Positions 47,563-59,533 of a stretch of DNA of 64,000 nt are shown piece by piece. Both the position numbers and the translations under genes were made by a program. The notes under the pieces were generated by a model. That model had not been told where the DNA came from. It was given only the letters and a program-made list of their open reading frames with translations, and did not search any database. The stretch's first letter is position 1; each line of letters opens with the position of its first letter. The DNA is from Phlebiopsis flavidoalba (taxonomy: Eukaryota; Basidiomycota; Agaricomycetes; Polyporales; Phanerochaetaceae). The stretch lies in assembly GCA_035772785.1 (NCBI GenBank), contig JAOCPU010000009.1:620001-684000 (forward strand). The letters run 5' to 3'.

Positions 47563-49804
47563 ATGGTGACCAATCACCTGGACGGAGGGCGCGGTTGCTG
47601 TGTGGGTCTGCCGGCATCCATAGCTCTGGCCACGCCTGCTAATCTCCCTTACCGCAGAACCTGGCACGTCGAGGCCTTGGGCTGTCGACTGCCAGCCAGT
47701 GAGTCGCCGACGATTGAAGTGGTCTCGCAGAGCCCTCTGTGCTTATCGGCGCTATTCTCACTGCACCGCAAGGTTCGACTTCGCGGCGACATATCCTTTA
47801 TCATCATATGCGGCGCGCTCGTGCTCTTTCTATGGTCCCTGGCATCAGGTACGCACGCCTGCCCATCAATTGCAGGATCGCCCCGGCCAGCCCGATGGCG
47901 CGGGAGGTGGGTGCGCGGAGTCTCCGTGCGCGCGCCCCGCCCCCGCCCCACCCGCCCCGCCTCCGCCTAGCTCTTTTTCTCTACTCCGATCCTTGTCGTC
48001 TTCCAAGCGCCGCTAAAGAGGCAGCGCTGGCAACCTCGATCTGGAATATCCGTCGACTGCATGTTCGAGCAATCCGGTCTTGCGTCATCTTCCTAGTGGT
48101 ACTTCTGGGGCTACTCGCTTCGCCTTCACGCACGAACGCGCGACGTAAACTGCCATGATCCATCGGCAACCTCCAAAACGAAACGTTTGCGCTATGCCAG
48201 GGCCTGCGTACACTCGGGCCACGGACCCGCCAGGCCCCTGTGCTCGTGTGCGCTCATCCCGCGGAGCTGATCTACAGCTTCTAATACCCAGATGGAGTTT
48301 TGCCTGCGTCACCGTCGCCATCCTCGTCGGCGCCCTCGCCGAGCGCGGCCCGCGTCATGCCCCGCGCTCGTCTTCTGCTTCCTCTGGATGACCCGTCGTC
48401 TACTGCACCGCCGCTCGCCTGCTGGGCCTTGGGGCGCCCAACGGCTGTGGGTACCTTTGAAGTGGGGCGTGCTCGACTACGCAGGTCCGTCCTCTCCCCC
48501 CCCTGGGAGCGGTACCACTTATGCCCGTTGCTCTAAACCTTGCATCCGCGCGGCGCCCGCAGGCGGCGGCCATGCCGTCAGAGATCGGCAGCGGCATCGG
48601 CGGGCATCGCGTACTCGTGGGTGCTCGGACGGCCCGGCGCGCAGACGGGATAGCGCGATGCCTGCTCAACTTCCGGCCGGCCAAACAAACCGTCTCGCTC
48701 GTCCGGCATGGGGCACCGTTTGACAAGGGGGGTCACTCCTCTCTGGCTCGGCTGGCTTCGGCTTCACGGCGGGCCTCTCGTCGTTCGGCGCGAACACTGC
48801 GCGCGCCGTGCTCGCGTGTGTGGAACTCGATGATCGCGGCCGCGTATTCGGCGGTGGCACCTCGTGGTGGGGTGGCTCATCCTCGGACTGTCGTGCCGTT
48901 CGATGACCTGCAAGCTCTCCCACTCCTAAAAATGTCCGGCTTATCATGTGCTTCCGGCTAACCATCGAGCGGGCCTCTGTCCGACGGCCATACCGCGGCC
49001 GACGTCCGGCCTAGCACATCCGTCCCTTCTGGGGCGTCCCGTCCGTGGACCGTCGTCCCGAAGTTCGTCGGGCGCCGTGTCCCACTACGCCGGACCAATG
49101 AGCAAGTGCCGTGCCGGCTCGCCTCCCTCCTCACCACATTAACGACCATTTCTACACACCCAACTCCAACAGTGAAACATTCATTCTCCGGATCGGGGGG
49201 GGGGGGGGGACGACGCAGCTCAGTGAGCCTTTTGGTCGCGCTAGCTACCGGCAATGGGTGCCGGGATCGAATTCGGCTGCGATTCACTCTTCAGCGTGCA
49301 TTCTTCGTCAGCACTGTAGACGCGACCAATCGTCGCGCTCGGAACAGCGTGTCGACGCGCATCCGCCTCAGCGGGTGGCTCTACCCGCAACTGACCAGTC
49401 AGCTCTACAGTCCCAGCTACGGCGTGACATCTGCCGCGAACGGTCCGGCTACACGTTTCGTCGTCACCGCCGCGCTCAGCGAATGCGCTCGATCGCTTCC
49501 CGCTGTTCCGCCTCCGCGCGTCGCCCGAGGAGGAGGCGCTCGGCATGGACGACACCCAGGTGCGCGCGTCTTCCCTCCCCCTCCCCCTCCCCCTCCCCCT
49601 CCCTCCCTGCATACAACTCACCACCGAACGTAGATCGGCGAGTTCGTGGTCACCGACTACGTCGAAGTGCCCGGCGCGACTTACCGCGATCGGGACGCCC
49701 GGCCCGCTTCCCGCGCGCCCGCGATTGCGCGCGCAGGCGTCCGCCTCCGGAGACGACGTACCTCCTCTGACGCTCAGCCGCCCGCTGCCGTTTGCGGGCG
49801 GTAG
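47563..49804 (+). CDS. Ammonium transporter, AMT/MEP family (frameshifted)
   Basis: Plasma-membrane ammonium uptake protein. Family landmarks in order: DISFIIICGALVLF then MVPG (first helix), WYFWGYSL, IGNLQNETFA, CVTVAILVGALAERG, ALVFCFLW, WGAQ..WKWGVLDYAG (the conserved W..NGW.W..G.LDFAGG block), GSGIGGxAYSWVLGRR-like sequence around 48580-48640, FGANTARAVLACV, and the cytoplasmic end ASPEEEALGMDDTQ joined over an intron (49560-49633) to IGEFVVTDYVEVPGATY. Many frame breaks occur, and some conserved residues seem substituted (for example around 48280 and 48420), so this could be a true pseudogene rather than only read error. The last intron carries a long CCCTCCC tract. Exon borders are approximate. 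Confidence 0.65.
49195..49209 (+). repeat. 15-base G run
   Basis: An uninterrupted run of 15 G lies within the ammonium transporter gene. Its true length is uncertain given the other homopolymer problems. Confidence 0.8.
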
Positions 49805-50599
49805 TACATGCGACCGCCAACGGGCTGCACGATTCCGCAGCTGTCCGAATCATGGCGCACGCGACAGCCGAGACGGGCTCTAGGTGAGTTCGGAAGAAAG
49901 AAGCCTGCGGAGGATGGCTGTGAAGCCGATGCTGGTGTGTAGGAAGAAGGATAATAGTAATCGTATCTCACGTCTGGGACGTATCATCTTCACACAAGCA
50001 GTTTTTAACGATTCCTGTTTCATGTTTCATTATGGATGTAATGATTTGGCAGTAGTATTTAAAGCGTGCGCTGGTGATTTTTCTGATTAGGATAGAGTAT
50101 GCTGGTTGTATGGTTTTTGGCGATGTGTAGGCCTGAGGGATGCTTCGGTACAGCATGATGAGGGGATATCGGCGATGAGGCGTCGAGTAGATGAGAGAAA
50201 ACTCTGTAATTAGCACTGCCTCCCATATGTGGTACTAAGTGCGAGAGACTGGTGGTGACCAGTACACATCGCACACACCAAAGTCTGGGAAGCAAAGCAA
50301 AGGTCTGCAGAAAGATGATTATAAAAGCCTCCAGGGAACGTGAGATGAGAGCGAGTAGGCCTACCCCCATCACGCGACCTTCGCTTGCAACATCTGACCA
50401 GCACCATGCGGCAGCGCATTCACCTGTCGGCAGCTGGCCAGGATGCCCATCTTCCCCACATCAAGAACGGACCGTAGAATGCTAGAACAGGCCGTTTTCC
50501 ATACACGCCTGCCACCGTCGGACCCCCCCTGCGACGGAGACTGACACATACAATACACACTATAACTGACCCTGCAGGGTCGCTCCACCCTCGCGCTAC
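49805..50599. other. Intergenic
   Basis: Convergent region between the ammonium transporter and the F-box gene. The minus-strand frame at 50059-50373 is hydrophobic but not recognised. Confidence 0.35.
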
Positions 50600-52410
50600 A
50601 CAAACTGACCACCAACAGACGCGATCAGCGTCAGCATATCACCCCATAAACATAGGATAACATCCAGTAACACTTCACCCGCCCATGTCAGGCTCAAGCG
50701 ACACGGTTGCCACACGCCCGCGCGGATGCCCAGCGCAGACCCGACATTGCCAACGCCGGCACCGCCGTCCGACGCCTGAATCCGCGCATGCACACATCGG
50801 GGGGTGGGCACCAGGCACGGGAGGGTGACGGCGAGAGGGAGGGGGGTAACAGCTCCAGCGGTTAACGATCGCGTCGTAGTACGCCGTTCAACCTCGGTCG
50901 TCTCCACCCACACCAGCCCCCAAAAATGCTGCGGTCAGTCCGCGTGTCCAAAGAGGCGCAAAGGTGGGGATACTGGGAAGAGGGATAGGAGGGAGGGCGG
51001 AGGGGAGGGGGGGAGGAAGGGCCTTGAGGAGGTGCTCACAAATGACCAGCGCACGGCGCCCTCGCGCAGCATGCGCACCGTGCCGCGGATGCGCGACACG
51101 CCGCTGTGGTCCCGCGCCGACGCGCCCTCGACGTGGGATCGCTGGTAGCCGGGTCCCACGTCGTAGTCGTCACGCAATAGAGGGGGCGAGGCGGCGGGTC
51201 GCCGGTAGAGGAGCTCGGCTCCTGAGGCGCACGCTTCGTGAAGTCGTCTTCGGAAGTTGGGGTGCTGGGGCCGTCTTACTCGAGAGACTGGTTGGAAGGT
51301 AACTGAGTCTAGAATGAGTGAGACTGGATAATCGTCGAGTTCGAACGTACATGAACGCTGTCACAAGATTACATGAGGTGAATGTCGCGGGTTTATTGCG
51401 GGAGGACTCACTAGACAGATCTCTAGAGGAGCCATATCAGTTCATCCATATAGCATGGAATGCATTTGCATCGCGAACCTATAATCCATGAAACAAACTA
51501 CCCTCCGCCACTTCCCTTCCACACCAGCCCAGTCCCACGGCTTCCTGTCCTGCACGCCCGGCGCAGAGTAGGCTCGCGTGGCTTCGAATCCCCACTTGGG
51601 CCAGACCTTTGTCCAATTCGGAGGATGGTCCCTCAGATTCAGGAGCACCACGTCCTGGAGATGCTTCACATGCTCCCAGTTCACCCGCACACGTCCGCGC
51701 GCGTCGAGATTGTACGGCCCCCAGCACGTCTCGGCTTGGTAATTGCGCAGATCATACACGACACACCGGCTCGCGGTACGCAGCGCGCGGAGGTGCAGCA
51801 CGCTGTCCGCGCTGCGCCCCGGCTCGTGCGACAGCGCGAGGTAGCACTGCAGCTGGCTCAGCAGCTGGCGCGCGCAGTCGGGCGCGTCCCAGTCGCTCTC
51901 GGTCCCGCGCAGGTAGAGCCGCTCCACGAGCTTGAAGAGCGGCGACTCGAGGAGCGTCGCCTCGACCCACTGCAGGTCGCTCGAGGGCGCCGGCGTGCCA
52001 CTCCCGTCCCACACGGGCGCGTTGCGTACGGCAGCGATGAGCGTCTCGAGCGCGCGGCACAGGGCCTCGTCGCCCCTCGCGTCCTCTGCGGGCGGGTCCC
52101 CTGGCTTGGGCTCATCCCGGAGCGAGATGTTGGGCGAGCTGGCTTTCGCGCGCATCAGCTTGGTCGCCGCGACGCGCCGCTGGGTCATGCCCCGCCAGTC
52201 GATGTCGGCGTTCGAGGTGTACGTGCTCCCGAGCGCGCGGCGGGGGTCGTCGAAGGGGTACGCCATGTAGACCATCCGCCACACGGCCTGGTCGTCGCCG
52301 TTGTACACGATGTCGCGCATGCGCCGGCATGTCGCCGCGAGATTCGCGAGGTCGTCGGGGGTGCTGAACTGCAAGATGTGCTCGGCGAGTTCCTGAGGAA
52401 TTGTCGGCAA
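50600..52410 (-). CDS. F-box protein
   Basis: F-box proteins recruit substrates to SCF ubiquitin ligases through Skp1. The first exon is long and unbroken: MPTIPQELAEHILQFSTPDD, LANLAATCRRMRDIVY (the F-box, residues 1-40), MVYMAYPFDDPRRALGSTY, a helical region, then KWRRVVCFMDYR. An intron donor follows MDYR; the frame runs on to a stop at 51442 only as intron. The downstream part, typical of this Agaricomycete F-box group, is found further along: YDVGPGYQRSHVEGASARDH, GVSRIRGTVRMLREGAVRW, an intron, and GVGNVGSALGIRAGVWQP near the end. The 3' exons are frameshifted, and the end is approximate. Confidence 0.75.
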
Positions 52411-53224
52411 GTGAGGCGTTTATGTTTGGAGGGGGGGCCCGCATCGTCGCATCGTTGTGCCAGACGAGTTGCGTGGTATGTGGAGAATGGATAGCTGGGA
52501 TTGAACGTTCGGTATCTGCGAGTCGGAAGCACTGCGCTGCTGAGTGGATTCGCTCTCTGGTATCGGACCGCATGGTTTTACGTAATGCACATTTCCCGCG
52601 GCTAAAAAAGAGTGTCCCGGAGGTTCGAGCCTCCGTCTTCACGGACTTGTGACCACACGTGATGATCTACCACTAATCGACAGGACCGAAAGGATGACCC
52701 CCAGGTATACTGTCGAGTATGCAATCTCAACCTCGCATATTATGCCGATGAGAATGATTTACAAGAATATTACCTCGTACGTTACGCTGCTGGATTTTGA
52801 TCTTTATCATCTGTTCCAGAGCTCTGATCTTTGCGGAGATGTGTCCGCTGTCTGCCTGCACTTGAACGGCGTCGCGTCGATCAGCGTTGATATAAGTTAG
52901 CGCGTTAAGCGCCTGATCCGCATATGTGTCCAATGCCGCAGCCTCAGTCTATTATGCATAGCCGGCGAATAGTGTTCAGGAATCTACTATCGGACTGTGA
53001 TGATTAATGAGCTCATTATGGCAGGACCCATATACGCTATACGGTGATGTTTCGGATTTTTTTGTGTCTAGGAATTTTCAAAGACACCCTTTCTCAAGCA
53101 ATTGATGGCCACCGGCCGATGAAGCTGGGAAGGCGCTAACCAAATCGCAGTTTACTCCTAACCCCACGAGGGACCTCGCGAATCGATATCGTTGTCGTGC
53201 CAAACATCCGTGAATAACTTCCTT
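52411..53224. other. Intergenic
   Basis: Promoter side of the F-box gene and spacer to the TPR remnant. A sequence at 52617-52636 (ggaggttcgagcctcc) looks like a tRNA T-arm but no tRNA could be completed. Confidence 0.4.
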
Positions 53225-55690
53225 TTCATCAAGCACATCTATATTGCAAGTGCAGCAGCCCAGGAACATCAGCGAAGTTTTTTGGCAGGCTCTCGTCGCT
53301 GATTCAGCTTCCCTGAAAACCGATGGGCAAATGCTCTCTACGTTGCGAAAGACTACTTAATCCCCGCGCGCGCACGCGAAATACGAGTGGCCGCAATCAA
53401 CTTGGCCGAGAAAAACGCAGTACTGTATGCAAATTCGTCGTGGAGCATACTCTTTTGCTATGGACAAGTATGCCTGTGCTCCACCTGGTCATTCCGATTC
53501 ACCGATGACACAGATTTGCGGATGCAGCCGCAGATTGTAGAAAGGTATGTGGCAGACACTTCCATCGGTCGTGAGCTAATGTATCTTGCCTTTTACCTGC
53601 TATTGTAGGCTGTTGAGCTAGATCCCAAATACACAAAGGCATGGGCGCGGACTGGCTGCCCTCCTTTTGAAGGTATTGTATTTGGACTTCACTGCAGTTC
53701 CACGTGCACAACTAAATGGTTCGCAGAAAATGGGACAAGTTGTCATGACTCCATAAGAGCTTACGGAAAAGCTCTTGAATCACTACCTCCTGTATCACAA
53801 AGGACGCCATAGACCACAGCCTGCAGAAACAATGCGAAGACGGATTACGCGATATTGACACGGGGGGAAATAGCTGAAGGGCCTCCGTCGATTATATCAG
53901 ACCAGTGTACGCAGGCAAACATGCGTGGATAAGAGCTCAGAAAAATGGAGGGCAAGGCTATTCAGATCGACGAACATCGCCGACTTGACGAGTAGTGTAG
54001 GTCTTCTACGCTCTTCATTTAGCACTAATTATTCAATGACGATGTTTACCAACAGGCCTGGGTTATATCAGCGAAGCATACCGTTGTACGTGATTTTTCT
54101 CATTCTATATTTGCTCCAGACGGATACCGAAGGTAATCCCTTGCAGGAGTTCAAACATGGGGTTGGACATCAGTCAGCCAAGTCAAGAAGATACCAGCGA
54201 ATGAAAAGGCTCATTCACAATTAGTCCGGGCCAACAAGTGTACGTTTCAATAATATCTGCTGAGCGTGTATCGGGGGTCATACTCACCACTAGACAACAC
54301 AGGGTTTGACTGCTCTCACAAATGGAATCATCAGAGACCCACGAGTTTTTCACATTGATATCTCATGTGTTTCAGACAAAACTATAATCATTCATAGTGA
54401 GCTGTTATTTTTCATACGACGTTGTTATCGTTTTCATATGGATTCCAGTTGAAATGGAGGCGAAAGGCATAGAGCATGGCCACCGTTCACAAGCGATGCA
54501 AAGTTCATCAAAGAACAAGCACTTAAACGCCAAAAAGGAGCACGGCTGGGACTCTATTCGCCTCGCATTGGCTACCACCCTTCGGTGTGTGTCAGCTTAT
54601 ACTGAGGCTTATACTGCTTGCTAAAGCGTGCAGTTTGTGGATTATGAGGGCCATACTTGAGCAGAGCGTTTTGCACAACCCATTTGCGGCTCTGGACTTT
54701 CTCAAGCCGCACAGTTGAAGTACTCGAGTGGGGACGTAGGGTTTGGCAAAGAGGTGTTGTGTTCCTGCGGAGGAACTGCACTGGTTTAAGGATTAAGTAT
54801 TTTTACAGACACGGTTCTGGTTCGGCGTAAAAAACCTCATATCGAGGCACCTTGATGATGGTTTATACGCACACAACAGAACGATTTTATCCGTCCACCT
54901 ATGCTGCTCACGGAGGAGCCATAGTGTTACTTCGCACAGATTCGCCACGCAACACATCCTTGGAAAGCGTCCACAACCCCCCGCCAACGGGCTGCGAAGA
55001 GGAGCTCACACGAGGCTGGTAGACCAGTTGAAGAACCGTCGATAAAGACTGAGCCCAGGTCTTCGTTCTCTCCTTCTTTGTCTACCCCCACCAGGCAGCA
55101 ATCTGCGCTACGCGTGGTGTGGTAAGTGACAAGCTCAATTCTCGTGGTTATCCGTGCTAATCGTGATATTTAGCATGGCGATACGCTCGGGCTCAAACTT
55201 CCGCGACTTGGCAGAGGTCTAGACAAGAAAGAAAGAAAGAAGCTATCCGAGGCTTGTTATCACGATCGTCAGGGGCGGCGTACAAGAAAGCGGCTCTGCT
55301 TTACCCAATAGATGATGAGAATCATTGCTGTACGTACTTAGTCCACGACATGTGCCCTTTCATAACTGGACTCTACCGCGGTGATAGATTACTTGATATG
55401 CTCTCTCGATATGCTCTACCTTTTCCAGGGGACCGTCAGAGCGTACCTGGATATCATGGAGAAGGTTCGCGTGTCGCTTCCCAAGGCAATGGAAAATCAC
55501 TGGGAACACTTAGTCTGCTTCAAAGCTTGGGCGAGAGGTTAGACGAAACACTTCAAAAGGAGAAGGACATTCGAAAGCTTATTGCGAGAGGGCAAGCTGT
55601 CAATGGACACCGTTATTGGAAGAAACCTGAAAAACCTGTCCGGGTTTGAGTTGGCCGAGGAACAATGGCCACGTCGCGATATTAGTATGT
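53225..55690 (+). pseudogene. TPR protein family, copy 4 (decayed)
   Basis: On the plus strand, opposite to the other copies. Remains in order: NALYVAKDY, LAEKNAVLYANSS (TPR), AVELDPKYTKAWAR (second TPR), RAYGKALESLPP, GIIRDPRVFHIDIS (the conserved block), KRQKEHGWDSIRLALATTL, YKKAALLYPIDDENH, EKVRVSLPKAMENHWEHL. The order matches copies 1-3, but spacing is irregular and frames change often, more than in the housekeeping genes, so true decay is likely. Confidence 0.6.
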
Positions 55691-56285
55691 ACTCATGATC
55701 TGTAGAAATACTAGTAAGTCGTTTGTACGAGACCTACCACGACAATTACGCGGGAATGAGTCTGGATCTTCCCATGATGTCACTGATCGCCTACTAATAC
55801 ACTGCAACATTCAATAGACTCGTTGAAAAGGCAGATTCTCAGAGAGAAATCGTTCACACGATTCTGTCTTTGCCCCGCATCGAACCTCTCTGCATCTGCG
55901 TTCTGGTGGTTGATAGACGGGTTCGACTAAGTGACAGGATAATCCTCTCGAGGTTAGCCCCACGCGGTAATCAACAAACCCTGAGGGGTGCCCGGAATCG
56001 TTTTGAGACTAGCTGGATATAATTTCAGTGCAGCCTCTCCAAGTTTAGCTTCCCTACACTCGGAAGGTCTAGACAGTCTCCGACATTGCACTGCGACATG
56101 ACTAGCTAGATGGAAAGCCGAATGTAACGTACAAATTTAAAAGGCGGCTCTACTCTAACAGATCGTCCCATCTCGACGTTCACAACGAAAGAGCTAAGAT
56201 TATACAGGCGTCGATTACTTACCGTAAAGATAAATGGAAAAAATAGACCTGGAAACACAGCACATTCATCGTGCTCACTCCTCGA
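55691..56285. other. Intergenic
   Basis: Nothing recognised. Confidence 0.4.
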
Positions 56286-57950
56286 TCACCGGGCTGCAGG
56301 CTGGGAACCCTGGTTATCCCGCGTAATACGGGGAGTAATTACTCGTCCGCGCAGAAGCCGGCTGCGAGAGTACCCGGAGCACTTGTCTGCACGGTCGTTC
56401 GCAAATGGGAAGGTAAGGGTGCGACGTAGGGAGATCACTGTGCCTGCAGACCATCCGCTGTTCTGGTACGTCTTTGCCCGCAAGAACAGTGTTCGCGACA
56501 GCGCGTTGCGGTTGAGGCTGTTGTGTGTTTGCGAAGAAGCTGGCGTAGCCAGAGTGTGCCGCGGAGGTTTGGCGTTGCTTGTGGCGTTGACCCTGACCCG
56601 ACTGCGTGTGGAGTTTGGCTGGTAGTTATACCACGAGGAGTTACGGGTAGGACTGTGCGCCTGAGGAGGAACCGTATTGCTGGTTCGGGTCAAATGGGAC
56701 GATGCTGTGCCTGTTTGATAGTTGGGGTAATAGTTTGTCTGACCACGTAGTATATGTGCCATAACTAGCCCGGTATTGAGAGTTAGCGTTATGGGGGCAT
56801 AGTTGTAGTTTATATGGTGTTGCCGAAGGTTTCTGGACAGCTGGAGTCGACGGAGTGGCGGGTGTGGAAGGTGCAGGAGCAGGGGCTGCTGCTGCCACCC
56901 CCGACCTGACATGTAGGGTAGTATCGTCGCGAAGAGCCGTGGTCCTTCCCTCTGGCAGAGTGCCATACCAGCCAGTTGCGGATCCTGTTGGGATTGTGCG
57001 GTGCAATTTACGCAGGGCGGATGCGGTGGGCACCAAGGGTGCACGGTCAGCGTCGTCCGAGGTCCTCGGTCGCAGTGACGCCAGGAGGGCAAGGGAGTCG
57101 AGAATACTTTGAGCTAACAAATCTAATTCAGCAACCACTGGCAGTAATAGAAAGTCTTGAGGGCATACCTGTATTCCACTCACGTCAGACTCCAACTCCA
57201 CATCCTTATAGCCATCCGTTCGGAGAAGTCTTTCTGCGTTGTAGCTGCTCCAGTCTCGTAAGAGCGCGAGCATTTCGCTGTAAGAGCTCGTCGACGGCTT
57301 GTTCTAATTCCAGTGACCCGAGGGCTTCCTTGACACTGCTCACTTGCTCTGAGGATAACAACCCGTCGAGACTGGACTCGATATCTGAACCACTCGATAC
57401 CTCTCATGCGGAGACGACGCAGTTTGGGCAACATCTGCAGTCTCCCTTGTCTCTCCCCCCTGGCATGTCCGACAGTCGCTTTTTCGAGCTGCCTCTGGCG
57501 GTTCAGGAGATGGTCTCGTCGACTGTCGAGTTTTGTTTGTACCAGGCTACCTCGCTGAGAGTTTTCTGACCGACTTCAACACCACTCTGATCGAAAGTCG
57601 GGGCAAAGCTAGCGAAGGGTCCATAATCGAAGAAACTTCCCACATGATAGACGTCTTGCCTCCTGTTCTATATCCCTAATACCTGTGGTCGCTTCCCAAT
57701 GTAGCTTCCCAGAGTCGGCTTATAGTTCGACACAGGCGCAGAAGGGAAGATAGCCACTAGCTCAGCGAATCCCGCTCCCATGGCTTTCAGGTCTTTCCCC
57801 TCGAGAGGGAGAACGAGGGATACGTGGAGTTTGTTGAGGACCAGTAGTCCCCCGTAGGTAGCCGTTGTACAAGCGCATGCTTTCTTTGGGAGCGGAGGGC
57901 GACGCAGGGGGTGTAGGAGTGGGTTTCGACTCTGCCCCGTTGGCGTCGTT
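56286..57950 (-). CDS. Hypothetical coiled-coil and Ala/Pro-rich protein
   Basis: Segments in order: DVESLLASPLVTQNDANGAE, MRLYNGYLRGTTGPQQ, LKAMGAGFAELVAIFPSAPV, SFFDYGPFASFAPTFDQSGV, a coiled-coil part (RDHLLNRQRQLEKAT, LPKLRRLRMRGIEWF), ERLLRTDGYKDVELESD, AQSILDSLALLASLRPR, ALRKLHRT, GWYGTLPEGRTTALRDDTT, then a Pro/Ala-rich tail rich in Tyr/Gln/Ser (QQYGSSSGAQSYP). No signal peptide or membrane segment. The layout suggests a nuclear scaffold or chromatin-associated subunit, but no family was recognised and this is a guess. Some frame breaks. Confidence 0.45.
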
Positions 57951-57959
57951 CTGGGTTAC

Positions 57960-58734
57960 GAGGGGACTGGCGAGGAGGCTCTCGACGTCAGTGGTACAAG
58001 GTGCAGAGTGTAATGAGGCCTGTGTCTAAGAAGCGACGAGTGAGAGAGTGCAGAGGCGTAGTTGTTCGGCCGCAGGCGCAGGATGGCACATCGACCGCGG
58101 ATGTGAGGATATTGGGGAAAAGATGATGACACCGCGGGTCTGAACAGAGTGGGTGTTACAGCAGCGGAAACTAATGAGAAATGGCATGGCAGCTTACGCA
58201 GTAATACACGGAGAGAGAAAGTTGGATGGGGACTTGAGGAGAGGCACCGGAAAGAGTAAGAATGGGTGGCCCGTGTTGAGCTGCAGCAGCAGTTGAACTT
58301 CCGGCTGGGTTCCGTGGACAATCGGGAATATTCGGTCCAAGAAGACCCATGTGCTGTCCACTCTGTCATTCTAAAGACAGCGTACTGAGGGGCGGTATGG
58401 AAAGACAGTAATGGTAGGCACATGCACGTTTCAAGAACCTCCAGGATCTTCTCAGCATCCTCTACACCCGGATAGGGGACCTTCACACTGCTAGGTGGCT
58501 CGAGATCCGTGTGTTTCCGTGTCGTCTGGTGAGAGCTCCTGGACCTCTGGACATCTTCCTCCTTGACCGCGTCCTCCGTCCGACGTGAGCTTTGCGCGGG
58601 CAGGTCCGGTTTTTCGCCAGCATTTTGAAGTGCGCTTGCGCTTCTTGTTTGAGCCTTGCGAGCCTGCGGCGGTGTGTCTTGTGGTTGTCTTCTTTATCCT
58701 GAGCCGCGTTGGTTGCGCGGGTTGTGCGAGCCAT
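57960..58734 (-). CDS. Hypothetical protein with basic N-terminus
   Basis: Start MARTTRATNAAQDKED at 58734, then a basic helical stretch (RRRLARLKQEAQAHFK). After a junction the reading continues VEDAEKILEVLE and, in another frame, STWVFLDRIFPIVHGTQPEV, QLLLQLNTGHPFLLFPVPLL. Gene end is uncertain, and it might be the 5' part of the next gene downstream. It is divergent from the mL43 gene, with about 300 bases between starts. Confidence 0.4.
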
Positions 58735-59030
58735 GTTTTGACAGACTGCAGTGTTCACGCGTCTTTGGCGGCAAATGAGGGGGAGTGTATGCCGTCAGAC
58801 GCGTCCACCGCGAGATCACTTGAAAAATCCGAGCAGTCGAGTGCAAGCCGTGAGCAACCCACGGGCGTTTCTGATCACCTCTTATCACCGCTTACTTCCC
58901 TTCAACTCTACTCTTACTATATTCAGACTCCGCCACTGACCTTTCTACGGGGTACACTACGAGTTGCCTTATCGGCTCACAGCTTGTTTCTAACCACACT
59001 CCCGGGCGCGGCTGCCTCTCGTCACTCACC

Positions 59031-59533
59031 ATGCCTCCTCCGTCGATGAGGCCGCTGTTGCGAGCACACCTTGCGTCTCGCCCTGCCAACGGACATGTGT
59101 CCTTCATTCCCCAGATACGAAAAACAAATTGGTGTTCGAGTACTGTGAAAAGTGGCCGTCATCGGCCAACACACACGCACTTACATCAAGAACCACCTCG
59201 AGGACCTTGCACGCACAAACCCGCACGTTGAAAGTTGTCGTGCGCGGCAACGGAACTTCAAGGAAACCATAATTCGTGGATTCTACTGTCAGTCAGGACT
59301 ACGTGCTTGCAAGGCAGTAACCACTAATAATTATCGCAGTGAACAACCGCGAGAAGGTCATTCCGTTGAACGGATTTGAAGTCACTGGCGTCCAACAAAA
59401 GGTTCAACTGCTGTTAGGACAGCTCCGGCTGCCAAGATAAAACCTCCTTAAGAGGAGGACAGTCGAAAGTACGACGGAGGCCGCAAGGGGTATTTGGTCT
59501 GGGCTTCACGTGGAGGAAACATTCAAAATATGA
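59031..59533 (+). CDS. MRPL51: Mitochondrial ribosomal protein mL43 (L51/S25/CI-B8 fold)
   Basis: Subunit of the large mitochondrial ribosome. MPPPSMRPLLRAHLASRPAN begins the protein. Then FIPQIRK, VFEYCEKWPSSAN, TYIKNHLEDLARTNPHVE, RQRNFKEx-IIRGFY, an intron (59290-59337, gtcagt..cgcag), LNNREKVIPLNGFEVTGVQQ, KVQLLL and RRTVESTTEAARGIW..LHVEETFKI before the stop. This is the thioredoxin-like L51_S25_CI-B8 domain (about 140 residues), as in fungal MRPL51. Frames break at least five times in 450 coding bases by extra bases (for example acacac near 59168, aaa near 59232). The gene is single-copy and needed for respiration, so these are best explained as sequence errors. Confidence 0.8.

Noticed and set aside
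51460..52494. A 344-residue plus-strand open frame
   Set aside because: It is the mirror of the first F-box exon; the minus strand carries the F-box motif and family text.
52555..52650. tRNA-like T-arm (ggaggttcgagcctcc) with an upstream box A-like gctgagtgg
   Set aside because: No matching acceptor stem or anticodon arm could be built at the right distances.
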